Source: Croceivirga sp. (GTDB taxonomy: Bacteria > Bacteroidota > Bacteroidia > Flavobacteriales > Flavobacteriaceae). From it: 64,000 bases of DNA. Shown one piece after another: positions 17,121 through 26,467 of the stretch. The translations under genes were made by a program, and so were the position numbers. The first letter of the stretch is position 1. Each line of letters opens with the position of its first letter. Under the pieces are notes generated by a model. That model saw nothing but the letters and a program-made list of their open reading frames with translations. It was not told the DNA's origin and searched no databases. The stretch spans positions 62,001 through 126,000 of the forward strand of contig JANQKR010000031.1 in the NCBI GenBank assembly GCA_028281025.1. The letters are read 5' to 3'.

Positions 17121-17819
17121 ATGCAAGAAAAGCAAAACTCACTTTCCATTAAGAATTGGGCGGATGACGACAAACCCCGTGAGAAACTGCTGCACAAAGG
17201 GCGTTTGGCACTTTCCGATGCAGAGCTTATCGCCATTCTTATAGGCTCTGGGAGCAAAAAGGAAAGTGCAGTTGAGCTCAGTAAGCGAATTCTTTCTTCG
17301 GCAGGAAACAACCTCAATGAATTGGGTAGGCTGTCCATTAAACAGTTAATGGGATTTAAGGGCATTGGGGAGGCCAAAGCGATAACCATTGCGGCCGCCT
17401 TGGAATTTGGAAGGAGACGAAGGGGGGAAGATGTTCAAAAAGTCACTAAAATCACGAGTAGCAAAGATGCCTTTGAGCTACTACAGCCCCTTATGGGAGA
17501 ATTGCCCCATGAAGAATTTTGGATCCTATATTTGAATAATTCCAATAAGGTGTTGCACAGGGAACAACTGAGCAAGGGTGGTATGACCGGAACCTTGGTC
17601 GATGTACGTTTGGTAATGAAACATGCCTTGGAACATAGCGCCGTTGGCTTGATTTTGGCCCATAACCATCCTTCCGGTACACTAAAACCAAGTCGTTCTG
17701 ACAAAGAGATCACCAAAAAACTGAAAACCGCGTCCGGAGCATTGGATATTAAAACTTTGGACCATCTCATTATTGCCCAAAACAGCTATTTTAGTTTTGC
17801 CGATGAAGGAATCTTATGA
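17121..17819 (+). CDS. radC: RadC/JAB-domain DNA-repair-associated protein
   Basis: This 232-residue protein has an N-terminal helix-hairpin-helix region (about 75-95, LMGFKGIGEAKA) and a C-terminal MPN/JAB domain whose metal-binding residues His181, His183 and Asp194 lie in AHNHPSG and SRSDKE. Despite the name, a direct repair role in bacteria is not established. A TATCTTTA element about 11 bases before the ATG may be its -7 box. The gene leads a plus-strand row with the next two genes. Confidence 0.93.
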   Translation: MQEKQNSLSIKNWADDDKPREKLLHKGRLALSDAELIAILIGSGSKKESAVELSKRILSSAGNNLNELGRLSIKQLMGFKGIGEAKAITIAAALEFGRRRRGEDVQKVTKITSSKDAFELLQPLMGELPHEEFWILYLNNSNKVLHREQLSKGGMTGTLVDVRLVMKHALEHSAVGLILAHNHPSGTLKPSRSDKEITKKLKTASGALDIKTLDHLIIAQNSYFSFADEGIL

Positions 17820-17882
17820 AACTTCAAAATGGATAGGCCGATCTTTTGGATTTGCCAGTTGTAAATTTTGTGTTGAATAGGC

Positions 17883-19178
17883 ATGTTACTCATTTATACC
17901 CATAAAATCACCAATCGCTTCAGTTATACCATGAAGCACATATTTGTACAACTACTGGGTATTGAAATTGGGTTTACCACCAAGGTGGAGGATTTTATAA
18001 AACACCAGGGCCCCAAAATCACCTACACCAAGCAACCCCTTCAGAATGAATTTTTTATTCGTTCCAACGATCTGCTTTTTGAACAGGGAATCAATGACAT
18101 TCAAATAAGGGTTCAAGACTGGGAGGGCATTCCCTGTTTTTTTGCTACCGATGAACGGAGCAATATTCCCTTTGACATCTTTTCCGCCAGTTTTTATCTA
18201 TTGAGCAGGTATGAGGAATATCTACCACATGTAAAGGATGAATTGGGCAGGTTTCCCCCCGAAACCAGTGTGGCCTATGAACATGGGTTTTTGGATACCC
18301 CCGTGGTGGACCTATGGTCCCATAAGTTCCTTAAGATTCTTATGGCGCGTTTTTCGGATATTGTGGTAAAACCTAAAAAGTATCGGTTTACTTCCATAGT
18401 CAATGTGACCACTTCGCATTGTTTTGCCTTACGCGGATTTGGTCGTAGCGCGGCCGGGTTTTTTTATGACCTTTCGGGGTTAAAACTCTCGCGTATGGTA
18501 AAGCGCATTGTGGTTTGGTTCAATCCCAAAAAAGATCCCTATGACAACTTTTCAAGGCTCGTGGAAATTCACAAAAAATTTAGGGCCAAGACAATGTTCT
18601 TTTTTCAGTTTGCAGATTACTCTGCCCACGACAAGAACATTTCAATCCACAAAAACCGTTTTCGGTATTTGATCAAATCGGTGGCCGATTACAGTATAGT
18701 ATCTTTAAGTGCCTCCATGGCGGCAGGTGCGGATGTGGATACCTTGAAAAAGGAGAAAATGCAGTTGTCCAATCTCATTAACAGACCAATCAAGTATTCA
18801 CGAATGCGCTATAACAAGGTTTTTGTGCCCCATACGTACCGGGATTTGGTTGAAGCCGAATTTACGGATGACTATTCCTTGGGCTATACCCACTATCTGG
18901 GGTTTCGGGCGGGTACTTCGGTCCCCTTTCCGTTTTATGACATTAATTTGGAGGTACAACAGCCCATTAAGATCCACCCCTTTGCCGTTTGTGATTATGC
19001 CTTGAGAAAGCACGGGAACAAAGAGGGGATTTTTGCCCAATTGGACCAAATGTACCGAAAGGTAAAACTGGTTAAGGGGGATTTTATCCTGGTATTCTCC
19101 AATGAACTCCTTGGCGAAAAACATAAAATTAACTGGTTGGAGCTATACGAATCCCTTTTAAAGCGCTACTATGTTTAA
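17883..19178 (+). CDS. Polysaccharide-deacetylase-like protein, active site degenerate
   Basis: This 431-residue protein has an N-terminal DUF7033-like part (about 1-155; FDIFSASFYLLSRYEEYLPH is characteristic) and a C-terminal NodB-like barrel recognised by DYSLGYTHYLGFRAGTSVPF at about 332-351. Where active NodB deacetylases have an Asp-Asp pair, this one reads VNVTTSH. The His-rich second motif is replaced by SLSASMAAG. It is therefore probably not an active deacetylase and may bind glycan. Its stop overlaps the start of yjjG by eight bases, and radC is 63 bases upstream. Confidence 0.75.
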   Translation: MLLIYTHKITNRFSYTMKHIFVQLLGIEIGFTTKVEDFIKHQGPKITYTKQPLQNEFFIRSNDLLFEQGINDIQIRVQDWEGIPCFFATDERSNIPFDIFSASFYLLSRYEEYLPHVKDELGRFPPETSVAYEHGFLDTPVVDLWSHKFLKILMARFSDIVVKPKKYRFTSIVNVTTSHCFALRGFGRSAAGFFYDLSGLKLSRMVKRIVVWFNPKKDPYDNFSRLVEIHKKFRAKTMFFFQFADYSAHDKNISIHKNRFRYLIKSVADYSIVSLSASMAAGADVDTLKKEKMQLSNLINRPIKYSRMRYNKVFVPHTYRDLVEAEFTDDYSLGYTHYLGFRAGTSVPFPFYDINLEVQQPIKIHPFAVCDYALRKHGNKEGIFAQLDQMYRKVKLVKGDFILVFSNELLGEKHKINWLELYESLLKRYYV

Positions 19179-19860
19179 AGGGGTCGTTACCGATGTGTTT
19201 TTTGATTTGGACCATACCCTTTGGGATTTTGAGAGAAACTCCGAGCTCACATTTCAATCCATTTTTGAAAAACATGATGTTCAGGTAGACCTTGAAAACT
19301 TTTTAAAGGTCTATACACCTATTAATTTCAAGTTTTGGAAACTTTATCGCGAAGAAAAAGTGACCAAGGAAAACCTACGCTATCAAAGGTTGAAACAGAG
19401 TTTTGATGAGATCGGTAAAAAAGTGGATGACAATACCATTCACAGACTTTCTGAGGATTATATTAAAAATCTCTCCTCTTTTGGTCATTTGATTTCGGGC
19501 ACATTTGAAATCCTGGAGTATTTAAAAGGGTCATATCGATTACACATCATTACCAATGGTTTTGCGGAAACGCAGCGGAAGAAAATGATCAACTCCAAGA
19601 TTTCCGGTTATTTTGAAATTGTGGTGAATTCCGAAATGGCGGGGGTTAAGAAGCCCAACCCAAGGATTTTCCAGATGGCGCTGGAGAAGGCAAACACCCT
19701 GGCCAATAATTCATTGATGATCGGAGATAATCTGGAAGCCGATATTCTTGGCGCGCGGGCCGTAGGATTTCATACCTTACATTTTAACTCCAACGGGGAA
19801 AATTTCCATGAATTCTCAAAAATCATCCACCATCTTCACGAAATAAAACAGTTTTTATAG
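19171..19860 (+). CDS. yjjG: YjjG-type nucleotidase (HAD family)
   Basis: This 229-residue HAD phosphatase removes phosphate from nucleoside monophosphates, including non-canonical pyrimidines, in the cytoplasm. Motif I is FFDLDHTLWDF (about 10-20), with the threonine and lysine motifs in ITNGFAETQ and GVKKPNP, and motif IV is GDNLEADI near 187. Length and motifs fit YjjG, where the tryptophan after DHTL is diagnostic. It overlaps the preceding gene and is likely cotranslated. Confidence 0.9.
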   Translation: MFKGVVTDVFFDLDHTLWDFERNSELTFQSIFEKHDVQVDLENFLKVYTPINFKFWKLYREEKVTKENLRYQRLKQSFDEIGKKVDDNTIHRLSEDYIKNLSSFGHLISGTFEILEYLKGSYRLHIITNGFAETQRKKMINSKISGYFEIVVNSEMAGVKKPNPRIFQMALEKANTLANNSLMIGDNLEADILGARAVGFHTLHFNSNGENFHEFSKIIHHLHEIKQFL

Positions 19861-19917
19861 AGTTATAGTAGGGTAGGGCTTACCTCAATTGTTATTAGGC
19901 CACTGATATTGCTCAAA

Positions 19918-20454
19918 ATGAAAAAACCGTCCCTTCTTTTTCTACTTCTTTTTTTACTGTATTCCTGCGCCGAGGAAACGGATTTTGATCAGTTTGATGA
20001 TCTGAGCATAGAACCAACGGTGGCTTCCAGTATTCTTTATGTCGAGTCTGATGAAGACACCATAAATTTGGCGGGTACCGGAGGTTTTTATGATCAAACC
20101 TTCACTTTTGAGGCTTTTAATGAGGCCTTTGTCTCAGAAAGGGTATTGGATGGAACCATTACATATGAAGTGGAAAATACGACGAGTAAACCTCTAGGGA
20201 TAGTAATTGAGTTTCTGGATGCGGATGGAAATATTTTGGACATTGAATCCTTTGTAATCCCCCAAGACCCAGCTCCATTGCTGGAACGTCAGGTTGCCTA
20301 TGGGCAAGGGGGCAAGTCAATTGATATTCTTAGAAATACCACAAATATTAGGGTGAGTGGGGAAAATTTGGGCGATGCCACTAGCCAATCCTCACAATCC
20401 GAGCCCAAAATAATCCTTAGATCAAGCGCTGCCTTTAGATTACGATTACGATGA
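19918..20454 (+). CDS. Predicted lipoprotein, partner of the DUF5723 protein
   Basis: This 178-residue protein has a signal peptide of leucine repeats ending LLYSC (lipobox Cys at 17) followed by an acidic stretch (AEETDFDQFDD). Later residues are strand-rich with no recognised family. The ATG at 19918 is chosen over an upstream TTG at 19909. It ends in a TGA that overlaps the ATG of the DUF5723 gene. A lipoprotein coupled to a barrel-like outer-membrane protein suggests that they act as a complex, which is inference only. Confidence 0.72.
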   Translation: MKKPSLLFLLLFLLYSCAEETDFDQFDDLSIEPTVASSILYVESDEDTINLAGTGGFYDQTFTFEAFNEAFVSERVLDGTITYEVENTTSKPLGIVIEFLDADGNILDIESFVIPQDPAPLLERQVAYGQGGKSIDILRNTTNIRVSGENLGDATSQSSQSEPKIILRSSAAFRLRLR

Positions 20455-21902
20455 GAAAACAAGCCTTGGTTTTATGGACCATTCTTTGTGGAATGGCAAC
20501 ATTGTGTGCCCAAAACAAGCAGTTGTTGTATGATTTTTATGAGATTCCCCAGTCTTTAATGCTCAATCCTGGGGTAAAAACCCCTTACAAATGGCATTCA
20601 GGGGTTCCTTTGTTATCTGCTTTTTCATTTCAGGCGGGCAGCAGTGGTATTACAGTAAGCGATTTGTTTGCAAATGATGGTATCGACTTTACCACCAAGT
20701 TCAGGAACCAGGTCGTTAACGGTTTAAGTAAGAATGATGAATTTGGGGGGAGTGGGCAGATTGAATTGTTCAATATTGGTTTTAGGAGTACCAATCAACC
20801 CAGGGATTACTATTCCTTTGGAATATACGGTGAGGGTTTTATTTCACAATTCTGGCCCGAGGATTTGGCCGTATTGGCATTTGAAGGAAACGCAGATAAC
20901 TTAAACAGGCGATTTAGCCTCAATCATATTGCCACTCAAGGGGAAGCTGTCAACGTATTTCACTTTGGCATTAATCGAAAACTGAACAACAAATGGACGG
21001 TAGGTGCACGGGCCAAGCTATATTCCAGTGTATTTGAGTTCAAATCTGCCAATAATGATGGGTATTTTGTGACGACACGGGGTGAAAACAATATTTTGAG
21101 AAATACCCTGGTCGCCGATGTTACCATGCGAACTTCCGGGGTACAGGAAATCATTGATATCATAGAGGAGGACACCGGGACGACAAAGGTAGATTTGGCC
21201 AGTCTTCTCCTACGTCGCTCCTTCTTTGGGGGGAATTTGGGCATTGGATTTGATATCGGTTTCACCCATAGTTTTGGGAGAAATAGCTTTTTTACCGCCA
21301 GCCTATTGGATGTAGGGTTCATTTACCATACCAATGCCATTAAGAATTATACGTTACAGGGAGCTGCCTCCAATGAAGGAGTGGAAATAGTATTGCCCGA
21401 GGATTTGGCCAATTTCAATACTGAAATTTGGCAAGAACTTGTGGACGATTTTGAAGCGCAAGTTCCTTTTGATACCAATGAGGACTCCTATATAACCTTA
21501 AGACCTATTAGCTTAAATGCCTCTTTCCGGTACAACTTTGGGGGAACCGGACCGAAAACCAAAAATTGCGGATGCGGCACGAGTGTAGTTTCAAGGACAG
21601 AGAATTTGGACTATGTCAATGCCGTTGGCGGACAACTGTTTATGATAAATAGGGTGCGCGGTCCCCAAGCAGCGCTTACGGGATTTTATCAACGGAGATT
21701 GGGAAACACATTGGCATTTAAAACAACATATACCGTGGATAAGTACAGTTTTTCCAATATTGGTTTGGGACTGAATCTACAAGCGGGGCCCGTTAATTTC
21801 TATCTTTTGGGTGATAACCTTTTGGGGTATGCCAATATTCCAAACAGTCACTACGCCTCTTTACAGTTCGGATTTAATATTATATCTTGGAACGGTAATT
21901 GA
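20451..21902 (+). CDS. DUF5723-family outer-membrane protein
   Basis: This 483-residue protein has a signal peptide (cleavage near TLCAQ), an early SLMLNPGVKTPYKWHSGVP that marks the DUF5723 family, and many alternating strands expected of an outer-membrane barrel. The C-terminus is aromatic (FGFNIISWNGN). GCGCGTS near 375-381 is an unusual cysteine cluster. It lies between a lipoprotein gene and a secreted protein gene and is translationally coupled to the former. The family has no known activity. Confidence 0.83.
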   Translation: MRKQALVLWTILCGMATLCAQNKQLLYDFYEIPQSLMLNPGVKTPYKWHSGVPLLSAFSFQAGSSGITVSDLFANDGIDFTTKFRNQVVNGLSKNDEFGGSGQIELFNIGFRSTNQPRDYYSFGIYGEGFISQFWPEDLAVLAFEGNADNLNRRFSLNHIATQGEAVNVFHFGINRKLNNKWTVGARAKLYSSVFEFKSANNDGYFVTTRGENNILRNTLVADVTMRTSGVQEIIDIIEEDTGTTKVDLASLLLRRSFFGGNLGIGFDIGFTHSFGRNSFFTASLLDVGFIYHTNAIKNYTLQGAASNEGVEIVLPEDLANFNTEIWQELVDDFEAQVPFDTNEDSYITLRPISLNASFRYNFGGTGPKTKNCGCGTSVVSRTENLDYVNAVGGQLFMINRVRGPQAALTGFYQRRLGNTLAFKTTYTVDKYSFSNIGLGLNLQAGPVNFYLLGDNLLGYANIPNSHYASLQFGFNIISWNGN

Positions 21903-21915
21903 TTAGAATCCCAAT

Positions 21916-22734
21916 ATGAAAAAAACCGTAGTGTTGCTGGGCTTGGTGCTGGTTGGCCATCTATTTGGCTACGGACAGTTGAACGATTATAAATATATTG
22001 TGGTACCCACAAAGTTTGATGTGTTTAAGAAAGAAAATCAATTTCAGACCAGTACATTGATCAAATACCTTTTGACCAACGAAGGGTACAATGCCGTTTA
22101 CAACAATGCCTTACCCATAGATTTAATGGGTAACCCCTGTCTGGCATTAAGGACCAATTTGGTGGATAATTCGTCACTATTTTCAACCAAGGTCAAACTT
22201 TCTTTGGTTGATTGTAATGGGGCGGTAATTTTTGAAACCCAAGAGGGGTCCAATAGGGTTAAAGAGTATAAACAAGCTTACAAGGAAGCAATATCGGAAG
22301 CCTTTGGATCATTGCGTGGGCTTAATTATAGTTATGAACCAAAGGACAATGAAAAAGCATCTGAAACTGTTACCATCAGTTTTGAAAATGATATAAGGTC
22401 GTTGGAAGAGGATTCGGATAACAATGCCAACGCGGTGGTGGAAAAAAAGAAATCGGATTTATCCAAAGAACAAATGGTAAGACCACAAATCCAGGAATTT
22501 GAGGAGGGAAATAGGGAAAAAAATCTATTGTATGCCCAACCGATAGAAGGGGGGTATCAGTTAGTGGATACCACACCAAAAATAGTGTATGTGCTAAAGA
22601 CCACTTCTTCACCCGACATATTTTTAATTACCAAGGATGGAAAAAACGGAGTTATTTTCAAAGATGAAGGGAAGTGGTACGTGGAAATGGACGAAAACGG
22701 GAGTAAAGCCAAAGAATTGAACATAAAGTTCTAA
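21916..22734 (+). CDS. Exported protein of unknown function
   Basis: This 272-residue protein has a signal peptide ending GYGQ and then a conserved-looking block (YKYIVVPTKFDVFKKENQFQ at about 26-45). The middle is rich in Asp, Glu, Lys and Asn (about 140-200) and probably unstructured. A short C-terminal beta-rich domain follows. It lies 13 bases after the DUF5723 gene and closes that three-gene envelope module. No family is recognised. Its TAA stop overlaps the convergent TAG of rarA as CTAA. Confidence 0.7.
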   Translation: MKKTVVLLGLVLVGHLFGYGQLNDYKYIVVPTKFDVFKKENQFQTSTLIKYLLTNEGYNAVYNNALPIDLMGNPCLALRTNLVDNSSLFSTKVKLSLVDCNGAVIFETQEGSNRVKEYKQAYKEAISEAFGSLRGLNYSYEPKDNEKASETVTISFENDIRSLEEDSDNNANAVVEKKKSDLSKEQMVRPQIQEFEEGNREKNLLYAQPIEGGYQLVDTTPKIVYVLKTTSSPDIFLITKDGKNGVIFKDEGKWYVEMDENGSKAKELNIKF

Positions 22735-24008
22735 AAATCGTATTTTTCCTTCCATCGCTTTTTTAGGAACTCGCGCATTGTATTTTCCCGAGGATTTTTC
22801 CCAGGGACATAGAATGTTGTCCCTGCTATTTCCTCTGGCAAAAACTCTTGGTCGATAAAATTGTTGACGTGGTCATGGGCATAACCGTACCCCTTACCGT
22901 AACCCAAATCCTTCATCAATTTTGTAGGGGCATTTCTAATGTTCATGGGAACCGATAGGTCTCCCGTTTCCCTTACCTTTTGCTGCGCCATGCCAATGGC
23001 CAAATAACTGGCATTGCTCTTTGGTGAACTGGCCAAATAGGTAGCGCATTGGCTCAAAATAATACGGGCCTCGGGATAACCAATGATATTCACAGCTTGG
23101 AAAGTGGCATTCGCCAAGACCAAAGCAGTTGGATTGGCATTGCCAATGTCCTCGGAAGCAAGGATGACCATCCTTCGGGCAATGAATTTGACATCCTCAC
23201 CACCCTCTATCATTCGGGCCAACCAATAAACCGAAGCATTGGGATCACTTCCCCTTATCGATTTAATGAATGCCGAGATGATATCATAATGTTGTTCGCC
23301 TGTTTTATCGTAAAGGACAGTGTTTTTCTGTACTTTTTGCAGAACCACATCATTCGTGATCACAATGGGATTACCCTGGTCGGAATTGATCAAGAGCTCA
23401 AAAATATTGAGCAATTTTCTTCCATCACCACCGGATAGGCGAAATAGGGCCTCGGTTTCCCTTAATTCGATTTTTTTTGATTTGAGTAGCTCGTCTTCTT
23501 GTAGGGCACGTTCCAGCAAGCGTTCCAAATCTTCCTTTCCAAAAGGTTCCAATACATATACCTGGCATCGGGAAATCAATGCAGGGATGACCTCAAAACT
23601 GGGATTTTCCGTTGTGGCTCCAATAAGCGTTACCCACCCCTTTTCCACGGCCCCCAAAAGGGAATCTTGTTGTGACTTGCTGAACCTGTGAATCTCATCA
23701 ATAAAGAGAATTGGGTTTTTGGACGTAAAAAGACCACCACTTTGTTTTGCCTTTTCTATAATCTCACGAACATCCTTGACCCCACTGCTAATGGCACTAA
23801 GGGTATAAAAAGGACGGCCACTTTCATTGGCAATAATATTGGCCAAAGTGGTCTTGCCCGTACCTGGAGGTCCCCAAAAAATCAAGGAAGGAACCATACC
23901 GGACTTTATTTGTTGGTACAAAGCTCCTTTTTCACCTACCAAATGATTCTGACTGATATAATCATTTAGGGTTTTGGGACGTATTCGCTCTGCTAAAGGT
24001 CTGTTCAT
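22731..24008 (-). CDS. rarA: RarA/MgsA replication-associated recombination ATPase
   Basis: This 425-residue AAA+ ATPase acts at stalled replication forks. Walker A is GPPGTGKT at 46-53, Walker B is FIDEIH at 102-107, and sensor-type motifs ATTENPSF and RCQVYVLEPF follow. The C-terminal tetramerisation region includes RGSDPNASVYWLARM. The start is taken at MNRPLAERIRPK (24008); a GTG at 24032 is less family-like. It is convergent with the exported-protein gene and divergent from the rhomboid gene. Confidence 0.96.
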   Translation of the reverse strand: MNRPLAERIRPKTLNDYISQNHLVGEKGALYQQIKSGMVPSLIFWGPPGTGKTTLANIIANESGRPFYTLSAISSGVKDVREIIEKAKQSGGLFTSKNPILFIDEIHRFSKSQQDSLLGAVEKGWVTLIGATTENPSFEVIPALISRCQVYVLEPFGKEDLERLLERALQEDELLKSKKIELRETEALFRLSGGDGRKLLNIFELLINSDQGNPIVITNDVVLQKVQKNTVLYDKTGEQHYDIISAFIKSIRGSDPNASVYWLARMIEGGEDVKFIARRMVILASEDIGNANPTALVLANATFQAVNIIGYPEARIILSQCATYLASSPKSNASYLAIGMAQQKVRETGDLSVPMNIRNAPTKLMKDLGYGKGYGYAHDHVNNFIDQEFLPEEIAGTTFYVPGKNPRENTMREFLKKRWKEKYDF

Positions 24009-24088
24009 GGCATAAAAATAATTAGAATCCACAAATGACCTTTTGTCCAGTTTTGCATATTTGGCGTATTTGTTGCATTTTAAAGGGT

Positions 24089-24811
24089 ATGTCTGAACAC
24101 CATTATTTCAAATTTTCCTTGGAACTATTGTTGGTCCCCCTTTTTGCGGTATTGGCCATATGGTCCGTTTTTTGGTTTGAAGTCAATTTTTCCATCAGTT
24201 TTAATTCCTATGGCCTATTTCCAAGGAGTCTTTCGGGGCTCAGGGGCATAATCCTAAGTCCATTCATCCATGGCTCTTTGGACCATTTATATAACAATAC
24301 CATTCCATTGGCTATCCTGACTTTGGCCCTGTTCTATTTTTATAGACAAAAAGCCTGGAAGATTCTTTTATGGGGATGGTTTATTTCAGGCGCCTTAACT
24401 TGGTTGGTGGGAAGGGAGAGTTATCACATTGGTGCAAGTGGAATCATCTATATGTTGGCCAGTTTCATCTTCTTTAAGGGAATTTTTGAAAAACACTTTC
24501 GGTTGATAGCGCTTTCGTTGACCGTGGTTTTTATCTATGGAAGTATGCTTTGGTATATTTTTCCCATTGAGGATGGAATTTCTTGGGAAGGCCATCTATC
24601 AGGGTTTTTAGCGGGTCTGTTTTTGGCAAGGACCATTAAGGTGGACATTCCCGTTCCCAAAAAGTATGAGTGGGAAAAAGAGGATTATGACGAAACGGAA
24701 GATGAGTTCCTAAAACATTTTGATGAAAATGGAAATTTTATGGAACTTCCAAAATCCAAGGAAGAAGGTACCGAAATCGTTTATCACTTTAAAAAATCCA
24801 AGGAAGACTAA
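24089..24811 (+). CDS. Rhomboid-family intramembrane serine protease
   Basis: This 240-residue protein has about six membrane helices. The catalytic serine is Ser117 in GASG, the histidine is His169 in WEGHLSG, and the oxyanion-region HGSLDHLYNN lies at 61-70. A charged cytoplasmic tail of about 55 residues (EKEDYDETEDEFLKHF) follows the last helix. The start at 24089 is set by the family; the open frame reaches 24035. Its stop overlaps that of rlmB as CTAA. Confidence 0.92.
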   Translation: MSEHHYFKFSLELLLVPLFAVLAIWSVFWFEVNFSISFNSYGLFPRSLSGLRGIILSPFIHGSLDHLYNNTIPLAILTLALFYFYRQKAWKILLWGWFISGALTWLVGRESYHIGASGIIYMLASFIFFKGIFEKHFRLIALSLTVVFIYGSMLWYIFPIEDGISWEGHLSGFLAGLFLARTIKVDIPVPKKYEWEKEDYDETEDEFLKHFDENGNFMELPKSKEEGTEIVYHFKKSKED

Positions 24812-25545
24812 CCAAGACGCTGCCTAAAGACCTCATAGAGAATGGCACCACAAGCTACCGATACGTTCAAGGAACCAATTTTTCCCGCTATGGGAAGCTT
24901 GGCCTTATGGTCCACAAGTTTTAGTATGGAATCGGAAATACCCTTGTCCTCTGCACCCATAATTATTGCACAACCGGATTTCAAGTTTGTTTGAAATATG
25001 GTATCGTCCCCCTTTTCCGTTGCTGCAACAATAGCTACGTTGGAAGCCTGTAAGTAGTAGATGGCATCCTTAAGGTGGTCCACTTTTGCGATGGGAATAT
25101 TAAAAACGGCGCCAGCCGAAGTTTTTATGGTATCACTTGTTATCGGTGCAGAGCCTGTCTTGGGAACAATAATGGCATCCACACCGGTACACTCTGCCGT
25201 ACGGATAATGGCACCAAAGTTTCGTACATCGGTTACTTGATCAAGCAGTAAAAACAATGGCACGCTGTCCCGTTCCAAAATCTCCTCGACCAATGATTCA
25301 AAATCTTGGAAATCTACAGGTGAAATTAGGGCAACGGCACCTTGATGATTGTTTTGAGTGAGTTTGTTCAGCTTTTCTACGGGAACATAGGATGTGGCTA
25401 TTTTCTTCTTTCGGAGTATGAACTCCAACTCTTTGAACAACTCGCCCGAAAGGCCTTTTTGCAAATAGACTTTGTCCACATGCTTTTTGGCTTGAATTGC
25501 CTCAATTATGGCCCGGAGGCCAAAAATATGATCTCTTGACTTCAT
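24808..25545 (-). CDS. rlmB: RlmB-type 23S rRNA 2'-O-methyltransferase
   Basis: This 245-residue SPOUT/TrmH methyltransferase probably methylates the ribose of G2251 of 23S rRNA using SAM. It has an N-terminal substrate-binding domain (IFGLRAIIEAIQ). Three SPOUT motifs follow: NFGAIIRTAE at about 108-117, IMGAEDKGIS near 194-203 and the knot region LPIAGKIGSLNVSVACG. Upstream, TATCTTAG on its strand (25552-25559) may be a -7 box. It is convergent with the rhomboid gene. Confidence 0.93.
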   Translation of the reverse strand: MKSRDHIFGLRAIIEAIQAKKHVDKVYLQKGLSGELFKELEFILRKKKIATSYVPVEKLNKLTQNNHQGAVALISPVDFQDFESLVEEILERDSVPLFLLLDQVTDVRNFGAIIRTAECTGVDAIIVPKTGSAPITSDTIKTSAGAVFNIPIAKVDHLKDAIYYLQASNVAIVAATEKGDDTIFQTNLKSGCAIIMGAEDKGISDSILKLVDHKAKLPIAGKIGSLNVSVACGAILYEVFRQRLG

Positions 25546-25635
25546 AGTGGGCTAAGATATTGGATTCTTGGTACAGAATAGGGTATTTCCAATTTTTGTG
25601 ATATTTTTAAATAGGAGTAAAACATTTTTTTCGGT

Positions 25636-26373
25636 ATGGATTCAAAAATATTTTTAACAGCTATTTTCGGCATGGGATGTCACTGCCTGTTTTCCCAAAT
25701 TCCGGCAAACTACAATGCGGATAATGAATCTTTTGGCATGCAACCCATGTTGCAATACGCTTTTCAGCAAATGGCCAGCAGACAGTTAAAGGATGGCGAT
25801 GATAGGTCTATAAAAGGTTCCCGGTTTCTCAACAGAAACTTTGATATTGGGACCATCTATAGCAAAGATGGAGTGGAAGGGCAGGCGTATATGCGTTACG
25901 ATGCCTATAGCGATGAGGTCCAACTTAAAATAGACGATACGGACTCCACTAGTTTGATCCTTAACAAGGACAAGAATATTTATTGCCTGCTCAGTGGAAA
26001 GAAGATGTTTTTTAAAAGTTATTTCAACAAACGAAATACGGCGACTGAAGGGTACCTGTTTCAAATTGCGGAGACCGATAGTTTGGTACTGTTTGAACGG
26101 AGGATAAAAAGATATAAAGATGGGAAAGCTGCCACAACATCTTTTGAGTTGCCGGTGGCAAGTAGGTTTGTTAGTGAAAGGGAATTGTATTATGAAGATA
26201 AGAATGATCAAACCATTCGTTTTCTAAAAACGAACAAAAAGGCAATTGTAGGTCTTTTTGAAGGTAATACTTCCAAGGCATCCAAAATAAAAGGCTTTAT
26301 CAATAAAAATCGGTTGGACTTGAACGATCCCAAAAAGGTGGCACAAATATTCTACTATTACAATACCTTGTAG
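25636..26373 (+). CDS. Exported protein of unknown function
   Basis: This 245-residue protein starts with a signal peptide (MDSKIFLTAIFGMGCHCLFSQ). The body is a mixed beta-rich chain with many Lys, Tyr and Phe (DDTDSTSLILNKDKNIYCLL near 98-117). It resembles widely distributed uncharacterised secreted proteins of flavobacteria, but no domain is recognised. It is a single-gene unit that is divergent from rlmB and closed by a strong bidirectional terminator. Confidence 0.7.
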   Translation: MDSKIFLTAIFGMGCHCLFSQIPANYNADNESFGMQPMLQYAFQQMASRQLKDGDDRSIKGSRFLNRNFDIGTIYSKDGVEGQAYMRYDAYSDEVQLKIDDTDSTSLILNKDKNIYCLLSGKKMFFKSYFNKRNTATEGYLFQIAETDSLVLFERRIKRYKDGKAATTSFELPVASRFVSERELYYEDKNDQTIRFLKTNKKAIVGLFEGNTSKASKIKGFINKNRLDLNDPKKVAQIFYYYNTL

Positions 26374-26412
26374 TATTGCTTCTTCTATTGATTTCAAAGT
26401 AATTTTTTATAC

Positions 26413-26442
26413 AAAAAAAGCACCCAATTATGGGTGCTTTTT
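26413..26442. terminator. Bidirectional terminator
   Basis: GCACCCA and TGGGTGC form a 7-bp stem around ATTA, with seven A before it and TTTTT after it. It separates the convergent exported-protein gene and the sus operon. Confidence 0.92.
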
Positions 26443-26467
26443 AAATAGCATTACTGATAAATTGCCA

